Part shown: positions 48,306 to 57,830 of the stretch, piece by piece
Layout: each line of letters begins with the position of its first letter
Numbering within the stretch: the first letter of the stretch is position 1
Assembly (NCBI GenBank): GCA_015680685.1
Contig: MNCI01015627.1
Coordinates: 457,090 to 521,089, forward strand
Length of the DNA stretch: 64,000 bases
Origin: Gnetum montanum
Lineage: Eukaryota; Streptophyta; Gnetopsida; Gnetales; Gnetaceae
Direction of reading: 5' to 3'
Notes under the pieces: generated by a model
Databases searched by the model: none
The model's input: only the letters and a program-made list of their open reading frames with translations
Told to the model about the DNA's origin: nothing
Program-made: the position numbers and the translations under genes

Positions 48306-48323
48306 AGGCATCGTTGCCGGGGA
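48306..48323 (+). other. Element C primer-binding site (tRNA-Asp type)
   Basis: AGGCATCGTTGCCGGGGA matches the tRNA-Asp complement TGGCGCCGTTGCCGGGGA at 15 of 18 positions and is the best preserved of the three sites. Confidence 0.82.
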
Positions 48324-48445
48324 CTAAGTGTTTGTGCACTGAATAGAACATAGGATATCACTCACATTGTTGGGAGCCTAAACGAACCTTTGGGTTAATT
48401 AAAGAAAAATTTATATAACGGTAATTAGCACAATGATAAATAACA

Positions 48446-51210
48446 ATGTCTTCTTCTAATAAGAGCAACTCATCACCTAAGGACCATACACGAAACAGTC
48501 GACAATCAAAAACACATAACCGAAATCCACCAAGTCCTCAACAATACTAGATAGTCTATACTCATCCCGATGAGTATATTCCAAACTTTACGTTTATCCT
48601 CCATCAAGATGAACAGCTGCAATGGAGAGATTTGCAAGGTAACATTGTGTTACCCCCAGATCGATCAGTCCCTAACATGCTCCTCCATGCTTTGGCACGG
48701 ATAGGCATGATAGAATTATATGCTGAATACATTGCTGAAGATTTTGATATGAGGGATTATCATCCCACAGAAGCACAACATATCAAGGACTCACGGAAGG
48801 AGAGCCAACATACATGGTTGAAGGGAAAAGGCCCACATGTCCTTAGCGAAATCGAAGATGATGAACCACTCATAACGGGTTCTCTATCGAATGATGTTCC
48901 CCCTCCTAACGATGGTGAGGAGGTGGGGTATCAGAACCTACGCTCAACAATACATAACCCTAGTTTTGATTCTTGTGAACACCAACTGTTCACTGAGGGA
49001 ATAGCAACACATGACAAGGACGGGCACTTAGATCATCATCACGATCAGGGCCGTAGCAGTCGAAGAGAGGATAGGAAACATCGTCATGGCGATGCTTCTC
49101 CTTCTTCTTCTCCTTCATCTCATCACCCATCCTCTCCTTCCACATCTGGGTGCAGCCATCATGAGCATAATGGTGAGGATAGAGGTAGGAAAAATGAGAG
49201 ACCTTGACGAGAGAGTCGAGAGAGAGGATAAGGACATGAATGAAGGGAAAGTAGGGAACAATGAAGACATCACAGGCGTCATGAAAGAGATGATCATGAC
49301 GAGCCCCTACTTGCAACCAAAAGTATGCTCAATATAATGGAGGTTGTAAGAATACCAACAAGGCATGAAAGAGATAGTTAGATCAAGCGTTTAGACATGA
49401 ACAATATCCCACGCTTTGAGGGGGGATACAATGCTGATCTGCAGCATCATTTATAAGCATTCCATGATGCTTGCACCTTGCAAAACATAGAGAACAAGTG
49501 GTAGAAACTAAAGTTGTTTCCCAGGACACTCATTAAGGAAGCAGAGAGTTGGTACCAGTCCTTAGAACTGGAAACCATCAGGAGGTGGAGTACAATGTTA
49601 GAACTCTTCAACAATAAGTATCAAACGTACTCTAGAGTGTCTAATTTACGTAAGCAGATCCAAGGCTGGAAGCAAGGAACTCATGAACCCTTGGATGCTT
49701 CCATGGGCCAATATTATGCATTGTTACATCATTGCCCGGGCCATGGATATGCTCAACGGGATCAACTTCGCCACATCATGGATGGGCTAAGGCATGAAAC
49801 TAGAAGAACCTTTGGGACTTATGCCCAAGGGAGACTATCAGAACTTAGAGCCCATGAAGTTCATTGCTTATTGGAACAAGTAGCAAAAGAAGAAGGTGAA
49901 CTATGAAAAAGAGAGAGTGCAGAAGAGTTGGTGAATAGAAAAACCTTGCCGATTCAAAAACTAACAATAGAAGTATCAGCTAAGATGGATCAACTGTGGG
50001 ATTTCTTAGACTCCAGACTTGAAACTGTCTTGAAAATTGTAGAAGAGTCTAAGGAGGAATGAAGTAGTGACAAAGGTAAGACAAAGTGGATAAATTTAGG
50101 CCCTGCACATAACAAGGGTAAGGGGAAAATTACTATCTCTGATGAAGTTGTGGATTCAAATATAGACGATGACGGTGGATGTGAGATCTACCAATATGAC
50201 CATCCTAAGACATGTTGTCTAATCATATCACATCTACAGGAGTCTGGGGTGTATGCACTTAATCTGAGACTTAACCAACGGCAGAAACCCCAAAGGTTAC
50301 CTTATCCTCAAGGTAACCCAAGGTAGTTCCACCAAGCACTAATGTACTATCCAAGTGGAACTCCACCACAACCCATTAGATAGCATTAGCAATGGCAATA
50401 CCCATAATCATGGTGGATGCCACCGTTAAAACAACAGTATCCTTACCAGCAACCTGATCCTTATGGATATTATGTGCAGCAATACCCACAGTCATGGGGG
50501 ATGCCACCACCGAAACAATAGTACCCTTACTAGCAACCTGATCCTTATGGATATTATGTGTAGCAACCGGTTTCTCCAAGTGACTCTATGAGTCACACAA
50601 CTCCCCAACGTCACTACCAAGTTCGGGAGTACTTTAGGAGGACTCCTTCTCCTCTGGGAGACATTCCACATACTTACCATCCTCCAACTCCATCCGCACC
50701 TCTTCCACCGGTAGTTCCCACAACACCTCCTACTCCAACAATGTAAGAGAAACTCCCTACTCAACCGCAGCAATGTAACGCTACGAGAGCTGTAAACATT
50801 CAACCTGCTACTAGTTCTGACAACTGTAAAAAGAGAAGACCTTTATTTAGAACCAAAAGCCCAGACAAGCTCTCACAACAACAAGTGGTTGAGTCCACAA
50901 CCACTCCTCCATCATCTAACACTTCGGAGCACCCTTCAGTCCAACAACAGAGCTGTACACATATGGTTATGTTAACGCAAACCGTAACTGATTGGATAAA
51001 GGTAGGCCACCTTCGTAGGAAACTAACTGATCCTGTAAGCCCCTTAATCTATTTACAAATCACTGAGAACAAACCACATAAGGCTCTTCTTGACTCAGGT
51101 TCCAGGGTCAACTTAATTTCATGAGAAATGTATCAAGCCTGGAACCTACCCCAACTTAAGAAGAGCAAAATTCAACTAGAGCTGGCAGACTAGTCCATCA
51201 CCATTCCCTT
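48446..51210 (+). pseudogene. Element C gag-protease, one frame with many stops
   Basis: One reading frame runs from the ATG at 48446 (MSSSNKSN) to the assembly gap with no frameshift that I can see, although about 18 stop codons interrupt it. N-terminal part to about 49320: acidic and His/Ser/Arg-rich, with serine runs. Gag core at 49390-49900: NIPRFEGGYNADL, KLKLFPRTLIKEAESWYQSL, YSRVSNLRKQIQGWKQG, LLHHCPGHG, HIMDGLRHETRRTFG. Then a GGCEIYQYDHPKTCCL block (50170) and a Pro/Gln/Tyr-rich tail with an 84-bp duplication. Protease begins near 51050 with LLDSGSRVNLIS, so the catalytic Asp is present. The stops fit C-to-T change of Gln and Arg codons. Confidence 0.8.
50397..50564 (+). repeat. 84-bp tandem duplication in C gag tail
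   Basis: Two in-frame copies of 28 codons (50397-50480, 50481-50564) rich in Pro, Gln and Tyr (QQYPYQQPDPYGYYV type). A (about 4150-4235) and B (about 10245-10330) have a single copy at the same place, so the duplication arose in the C lineage. Confidence 0.85.
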
Positions 51211-51791
51211 NNNNNNNNNNNNNNNNNNNNNNNNNNNNNNNNNNNNNNNNNNNNNNNNNNNNNNNNNNNNNNNNNNNNNNNNNNNNNNNNNNNNNNNNNN
51301 NNNNNNNNNNNNNNNNNNNNNNNNNNNNNNNNNNNNNNNNNNNNNNNNNNNNNNNNNNNNNNNNNNNNNNNNNNNNNNNNNNNNNNNNNNNNNNNNNNNN
51401 NNNNNNNNNNNNNNNNNNNNNNNNNNNNNNNNNNNNNNNNNNNNNNNNNNNNNNNNNNNNNNNNNNNNNNNNNNNNNNNNNNNNNNNNNNNNNNNNNNNN
51501 NNNNNNNNNNNNNNNNNNNNNNNNNNNNNNNNNNNNNNNNNNNNNNNNNNNNNNNNNNNNNNNNNNNNNNNNNNNNNNNNNNNNNNNNNNNNNNNNNNNN
51601 NNNNNNNNNNNNNNNNNNNNNNNNNNNNNNNNNNNNNNNNNNNNNNNNNNNNNNNNNNNNNNNNNNNNNNNNNNNNNNNNNNNNNNNNNNNNNNNNNNNN
51701 NNNNNNNNNNNNNNNNNNNNNNNNNNNNNNNNNNNNNNNNNNNNNNNNNNNNNNNNNNNNNNNNNNNNNNNNNNNNNNNNNNNNNNNNNNN
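51211..51791. other. Assembly gap of 581 N
   Basis: Run of N within element C, directly after the start of protease. Any open frame reported across it is an artefact. Confidence 0.99.
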
Positions 51792-52046
51792 GAAAGGTGC
51801 AATCTTGGCATTGGCAGCAGCAAGGCTTCTTCTCTCTTCTCTTTTCTCTCAGCTACCAAATGAGGCCTGATGTCATTGTAATAAGGTATTCACCCTTGTT
51901 GTCCTGAACACCAGTTTTGTTGTGTCTTGTAATGATGATCTGTTCACATGTCATCCCATTAGTTTTATTTTAAGTCAATAATCCCATACCTTCATGATAT
52001 TATTGTAAGGAACTTGAGGACGGGTTTTCATTTAGTCATGGGGGTA
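51792..52046 (+). other. Element C 3' noncoding tail and purine tract
   Basis: Its last 90 bases match element A 6895-6984 (gtcaataatcccatacctt, aaggaactt). TCATGGGGGTA (52036-52046) is the purine tract before the 3' LTR. No frame. Confidence 0.7.
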
Positions 52047-52836
52047 TGATGGGACGCGATATCGCATGGGTCGCAATATCGCGTATGCGATATTACATTC
52101 CTCGCGATATCATGGCCATCACGATATCACATCCTCCCCCACAATATAGCAGTGTGCCGTCATATCTATAAATAAGAGGTGGCTCTCCCTTGTTTCCTCA
52201 TTCTAGGCTAGACAGTAGGGAAACTCTGGCAGATTGATCACTCCAGAGATAGAATATTTTCCATGTGCCCGTAGTAGGAGTCCTAAAGTGAACAGATCTT
52301 TATTCAAGCAAACATTGTACCTAAATAGAAGTTTGTGTACGACAATAAGGATGAGCTTCTTGGATAAACCTTGCAGTGCATGGAATAGGCTAATTAGGAT
52401 TTTATTTACTATTATTTATTACCTATTATTTATTATCTGTTATTTACTACTTTCTCCCTCAACCCTTCTCTCCTAGTTAAGTGCCTCAGTACGACCACTT
52501 CGAGCCATGGTTGCATCGGTTTAGGGTGCGTATGGTAAGTGGGAATGGATGCTGACGCTAGGTAATTTAGACTTAGTTTATTAGTTAGAGTTAGGAATTA
52601 GTCTCTCTAACCTTCAACTCATTAGCATAGGAGACAAAAAGACTATAAAGTTCATATACCTCAGACTTACTTAACCGTACACCGTGACAACTACAAGTAA
52701 GTCTGGGAAGACAACGAATGATTAACCCTAAGTGTTCCATGGGTGTGTAGGCACTTAGTCTATGGAGTTCGACCGGATCACGCATGCTACGCTCATATTC
52801 ATATGGTTGAGTGTAGGGGTATCTCGCCACTCATCA
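52047..52836 (+). repeat. Element C 3' LTR
   Basis: TGATGGGACGCG...CTCATCA, 790 bp, followed by TSD ACAAT. It has six GCGATATCGC-like decamers (52056-52151) and TATAAATA (52167-52174). Confidence 0.92.
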
Positions 52837-52841
52837 ACAAT

Positions 52842-54750
52842 GATACATTCCACCATGCTCTTATTGCATATTGGTGGAAGATGATGAATGATAAAGCAAT
52901 CGTGAAGCTATTGGAAGAGGAGTGGCCACCACCACCACCTATTGAAAAGACCACATCAAAATCTCTTGTAACTGCAGATAGAATTAGAAAACTTTGGGAA
53001 TATTTGCTAGAACAACAATAGGGTTTAACAAGTGGTGAAGAGCCATCAGTTTACTATTTAGCATTGAGCCATCTCAACGATATCATTAGGACCATTAGTG
53101 GGCTAGAGGAAATTACCCTACTATTCTCTACATGACAAACATAGGCATCCACAAGAATGAATTCTAACACTTGAAAAGTTATGATGTCCATCCATGAAAA
53201 AGAGTTTCTTGAAATTATTGGGAATGCCACAACTTTCTTGATGCATCTAGAGGAAGGCAAAGGGACAACTATTTTTGTGATGAAGCACCATTGACAAGAG
53301 ATAGTAGTAGAAGTGGTGGCTAAGGCCCTAAATGCTCCTATGGTAGTAATACCAAACATTACTACCATGAAAGATGTTCAAGATTCTACAAGAGTATGGA
53401 GTAATTAGCTTAGTGCAACCTAACATGAGGAAATTTTGGACTGACTAGTGGGAATTGGGCAACCACTTCTAGACATATTTAATCTCCTAGTTGAAATTAC
53501 TGCAACCTAGTTGGAGCTACTATAGTCTAAGAATAAATTAATCATTGCCAATGCCCAACTACATGTAATTACCATAAAAAAGAATGGTTTCCTGCAAAAG
53601 TTATAGAGTTATAGTCCTATCTCTTCAACCTCATCATTCTCAACTCAAACTTCAACAAAGATGAAGCTTTTGTAGTAGATTTAACAAAGATTCAGAGAGA
53701 CTGATAATGTAAAGGAGACTATGGTATTTAATGCCTTCTCATCAGAAGAATTAGCATTCAAAACCACTAAGAATTTGACTCAAGTTTGCTAAGAGAAATT
53801 GGTCCTTACCAAGAAGATCCATGACCTATGAAATGTTAAGTAGCTAAAGGATCAAATGATTGAATTCATCTAATAATAATAGAAATAGCTAGCCAAGGTG
53901 AGCCTTGACTTGAAGAGGTTGGTAGTGGAAAACTGAAATCTCTTCATGGTGGAAGTTCAAGCACTTTACCAAAAAATGACCATTAAGGTAGCCACCTAGA
54001 TGAATGAGGCCTTAAAATTTGAATAAGTAAAAAACCATTATAGGAACCCTAGTTGGGCTCCTTAAGGAAATAAACAAGAAGGAGATTTAGTTGATCAAAG
54101 AAAAGATGAATGAGGCCCTCTAGCAACTCTAGCAGAGAGGTGATTTGTGATAGTGAATTTTTGATGGATTAAACACATATAATAAGCCTAAGAGCCACCT
54201 AAAAGAGTTAGATTTAGGAGATGTCTAAATACATGGAGCTTACCAACCTTTGATATGCAAACTTGGCTATGTTGACTGCAAGAAGGTCAAGGATAGAATT
54301 GGAGAAGTAGGTGGCCAGTTCATACCTCTTATGCAAGACAAAATTTGAGCACCACAAAGAAACTAAACAATAATTGGAGATAGTTAACATGGAGCTTGAA
54401 TTTCTCAAGAGTTGATTCACTAATCAATGATTGATTGTTGTGCGCCTAGCTAGGAGAATGAATAGCTACCATGAGTTATAGAACCTTGTCAAGATGCTTG
54501 ACATTAAACAAAAACAATTCATAGTGTGGTTTTTTAATGCTAAGGAACTATTCCCAATAATGTTTTGCCCATGGAGCATTCTTGTACCAACCCACATTAG
54601 CAAAGCTGCATGGACTACATACGATCCCTGTAGCAAGGAAGAGAAGATGAAAGCATTGTTGGATGCTTTCTAGCTTTCACTAGATGTAGTAATAGTAGTA
54701 AGACAACCTTAACCACCTCCACCATCATGAGTTACAGACTCTATTAAAGG
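52842..54750 (+). pseudogene. Element B 3' ORF, part 3
   Basis: The frame of 46783-47477 goes on here in register after excision of C (DTFHHALIAYWWKMMND at 52842 onward), then a poly-Pro patch near 52930, TADRIRKLWEYLLEQQ (52975) and, from about 53100 to 54600, a Lys/Glu/Leu-rich, probably coiled-coil region with many stops. The end near 54650 reads KEEKMKALLDAF. With parts 1 and 2 the ORF is about 2.7 kb. I recognise no catalytic motif and no clear membrane segment. It occupies the place of the extra (so-called env-like) ORF of Athila-type elements, but its role is unknown. Confidence 0.6.
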
Positions 54751-55012
54751 ACCTTTAGCACCCCAAGATCCTTCACCTCCTTGAATTATTTAAACTTCAC
54801 CTTGTCTTTGGCAATTTGAGGGATCTTGCTATCACTTTTGTAAGGGTGTCCAATTTTTTTGTCATGGATACCAATTTTGTAGTTCCATTTAGTCTGACAC
54901 ATAAAGTTAATTAGTTAGTCAATTAATAAATTCCACAGCTCCTTAATTTTGTAAGAAGCTTGATCCTAGTTTTGTTTACTTGAGAATGAGTTTTCACGTA
55001 GTTGTGGGGGTA
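54751..55012 (+). other. Element B 3' noncoding end and purine tract
   Basis: About 250 bases without a frame, ending in GTTGTGGGGGTA (55001-55012) directly before the LTR; the same word precedes A's 3' LTR. Confidence 0.7.
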
Positions 55013-55885
55013 CGATGAGGCATTGTTGACTAGCTACATTGATGAACATGTGTCGATGCAACCTTGTGGATGTAGCCTTGTTGATGCATGGTCACATGCA
55101 TCAACATAGAATCAAGTAAAACTTATATAAATGTGTGTACTTACTACATTTATTCACGTTATATTAGTAGTGTAGTAGAGCTCTTATAGTTTTCTTTCCC
55201 TAGAGTTAGAATATTTTTTGAGTGCCCATAATATGAACTAAAGTAATTAATGGATATTTATTTAAGCATCATGTACTTGAACACATTGATGTGACTAGCA
55301 ATAAAGATAAGATTCTTAATATTCATTGCAACACTTGGAATAGATTAATATTTCTTACTTGCACTTTGTTCTTTATGTACTTTATATTCTTATCTTAAGT
55401 AATTAATACATTTAATAATGAATACATAAGTACAATTACTTTAAGCATACCATTAGCTTTTGGTAATCCTAGTAGTGGCCATCTGGTATGCCTGGTAATT
55501 GTTACTTGGTAACCTAGTAGTGTTAATACAAGTTTAGGATGTGTATGGTAAGTGGGCTTGGATACTTATGTTAGGATAGTTAGCCTTAGAACCATTAGAT
55601 AGCTAGGATAGTTAATTATCAACCATTTCTATTTCTATCAACACTTGGGATAAATGAATATAAAAAATACAAATATAAATAGATATCATATGCCTTAACT
55701 CACACTTAACCATACATAAGAACCTACGTAAATGAGAGTTAAGAAGATAATGATCATACATTTCCTTCAGTCATCATCTTTTTCTTTAGGCATACTTAGG
55801 AGGAAAGCTTGTGAAATTCAATTGGATTGCTAGTGCACACTTGTGATTTGTATGGTTAGGTGTAGGGACTACTCACTACTCATCA
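55013..55885 (+). repeat. Element B 3' LTR
   Basis: CGATGAGGCATTG (TGATGAG with one change) to CTCATCA, 873 bp, uninterrupted. TATATAAA is at 55124-55131. Near 55735-55760 it shows the continuous sequence that element A splits in the 5' copy. TCCAT (55886-55890) follows as TSD. Confidence 0.88.
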
Positions 55886-55950
55886 TCCATTTTATTGGGA
55901 CAAGGCTAGGATGATAATGATGATAATGAATGGAAGATTTGACAACTCAA
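55886..55950 (+). pseudogene. LINE ORF2 C-terminal fragment, right part and tail
   Basis: Continues the LINE of 335-773 after excision of B: TGGGACAAGGCT reads WDKA, the usual end of plant L1 ORF2, and is followed by a GATGATAATGATGATAATGA stretch typical of the repetitive tail of these copies. The next 420 bases (55951-56369) are AT-rich and hold nothing I recognise. Confidence 0.6.
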
Positions 55951-56369
55951 GAAATTAAAGAATCCTTCAAAATTCAAGAGATCCTGGAATAATTATTAAA
56001 GTATGATTACTATTGAAAATACTAATATGAAGCACCTTAGAAACCATCATTTAATCAACAAATTTTACAAAAAAATGAGCTTGACAAATAATGTTCATGA
56101 ACAACATCCAAACTTTGATCATTATAAACTAGATTTACATGTCTTAAAAAACTTAAGGAATTAGGTAAATAATCCAAGATTTGCAAAAAACATACTTTAT
56201 AAAAATTTCATGAGTAATATATTTATATAAATTATTAGGAAACTTGTAGAATGACAAATTTTTTTTGAAGGATTACCTACTAAATTCGGCAACATTGCAC
56301 ATAATTCCAAATAGATTTAACAATGTCTTAAATGTGACTCAAACTAGCCATAGTTTAAATCCTATGTAT

Positions 56370-56548
56370 ATAGAATTTAATCTTACATTGATTTTTTTAA
56401 GTATTTATTTTTGTGGAATAATTGTAATATAGGTGCACTCCAAGATATATATTCCAATTAGAATTTTATAACTGATCATTGTCCATTAGAATTAAGCCCC
56501 TGACTTGGAGCTTTCAAATAAGGATTTTTACCACTAGGCTAATACCTC
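56370..56548 (-). mobile_element. Possible tRNA-derived SINE
   Basis: The minus strand has TAGCCTAGTGG (56541-56531), fitting a pol III A box (TRGYNNANNGG), and GGGGCTTAATTCT about 35 bases on (56500-56488), close to a B box (GGTTCRANTCC). The downstream body is AT-rich with no clear end and no visible target-site duplication. It could be chance in decayed sequence; the boundary at 56370 is a guess. Confidence 0.3.
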
Positions 56549-56553
56549 ATTAT

Positions 56554-57830
56554 TTTCTTGAAATAGTGATGTCGCAATCTTTTTTTATAAACTCATTATC
56601 TAATATTTTTTGCACATTTAAGAAAACTTCAATAATTTTTCATGTCTTTTACTGGATTTCTTGGAATAATGATGTAGCAATCTTTTTTTATAGGCTCATT
56701 ATTTAATATTTTTTGCACATGTCCAACCTATTTAAAATACCAATCATGTAATTTATTTGAGAGAAAAATAATTCAAAGCCTTCCTCTAATATTTATATTG
56801 TGCAATTTATCTCTTTTTATAACATTCAACATTCATCTAAGCATTTCCATTTTTGCCACATTGATTTGTTGTTCATGCTTCTTTTGTATTACCTAATATT
56901 CAACACTATATAAGATAGCAAGCATAAGAATTATGCTATAAAATTTTCCCTTTTGTTTTATTGGGATTATTTTATCATAGAAAATTTCATTGGCTTGTCT
57001 CCATTTGGACCATTAGTTCTCAATATTATTTCTTATATCTTTATCATTTTCATTAATTGCTTGTAGCATTGATTTTTTGTAGCAGTATTGTGTGTAATGA
57101 GGGAATTTTTGACCTTAAATTATTACTTCTATTTCATCAATTTTTATGTTATTGAAAGTACATTCCATATATTTTACCTTATTTCTACCATTTTAAGCCT
57201 TTTGATTATAGATTATGTCTTCATTTTATACATAATATTTTCTAGAGTTGTATCCAACAATATAATATCATCTAAAAATAACATACACTAAGAGATTTTA
57301 TTTTATGTTTTCTTTATTAATTCATTCATAATAATTGCAAATAAATATGAGCTAAGTGTATACCTTTGATGTAGACCTAATATGATTGGAAAATTAGATA
57401 TGATTCCATAAGTTATTATAATGTTAGTGGTAGCTACTTCATACATGTCTTGAATCACTTTATAATATATTTATTAATGATGTTTTTCCTTCACAAGCTC
57501 CACCAAATAATGTCTCTAAGAATTGTGTCATATGTTTTTACCAACTTAATGAAAATTAGATATAGATTTTTTCTCTATTTGCTAAATTTTTATATTAATT
57601 ATCGTATCAAGAAAATAATCTCTATAGTAGATCTCCTTGGCATAACTCCAAATTGATTTTCTAATACTACTATTCAAGTTTGAGATGCTGCTCTATGATT
57701 CTATCTAAGCTTTATAGTATGGCTCAATAGTCTGATCCTTCTATAGTTTGCACAATTTTGTACATTTTTTTTAATTTTTGTAAATGGAAACAACAAGAGC
57801 TTTCATTAAGGTAATTTTCTTAATTTACTA
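56554..57830 (-). pseudogene. LINE (L1-type) reverse transcriptase fragment
   Basis: The minus strand reads the plant L1 RT order: VVSIYKN (57800), NYRRIRLLSHTIKL (57740), ENQFGVMPRRSTIE (57660), DMYEVATTNIIITYGIISNFPI (57440), LGLHQRYTLSSYLFAIIMNELI (57370), CMLFLDDIILLDTTLENI (57280, the FADD box here FLDD), then NTKEA and GHVQKILNNEPIKKD near 56900-56690. Stops and shifts are frequent. The gene for this mobile element's RT and endonuclease is truncated at both ends. A duplication with a 103-bp period lies at its low end (copies from 56554 and 56657). It is separate from the plus-strand LINE into which B inserted. Confidence 0.72.

Larger units (their letters stand above)
47478..52836 (+). 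mobile_element. Element C: youngest-looking Athila-like retrotransposon
   Basis: LTRs 47478-48304 and 52047-52836, a near-perfect tRNA-Asp primer-binding site, a purine tract and a perfect target-site duplication ACAAT (47473-47477 and 52837-52841). The insertion splits the 3' ORF of B. C retains many CpG sites that are lost in A and B and has a single-frame gag-protease, so it looks younger than they are. The pol position falls in a 581-N gap (51211-51791) with only 255 bases between the gap and the 3' LTR, so C is either pol-less like A or longer than shown. Confidence 0.9.
774..55885 (+). mobile_element. Element B: outer Athila-like Ty3/gypsy retrotransposon
   Basis: Two related LTRs (774-7990, interrupted by element A, and 55013-55885) flank a tRNA-Asp-type primer-binding site, gag, protease, RT, RNase H, integrase and a long 3' ORF, with a purine-rich tract before the 3' LTR. 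Flanks CCCAT (769-773) and TCCAT (55886-55890) are a target-site duplication with one mismatch. Removing A, the solo LTR, F and C with one TSD copy each leaves about 13.0 kb, in line with Athila-type elements that carry an extra ORF after pol. LTR lengths agree after excision: about 864 and 873 bp. All genes are broken by stops and frameshifts. B sits in a LINE tail and is the host of every other insertion between its ends. Confidence 0.88.

Noticed and set aside
49086-49337. Leu-rich plus-strand frame resembling a signal peptide
   Set aside because: Out-of-frame shadow of the serine-rich part of C gag.
51176-51859. 227-codon open frame on the minus strand
   Set aside because: It is open only because it crosses 581 N; no sequence supports it.
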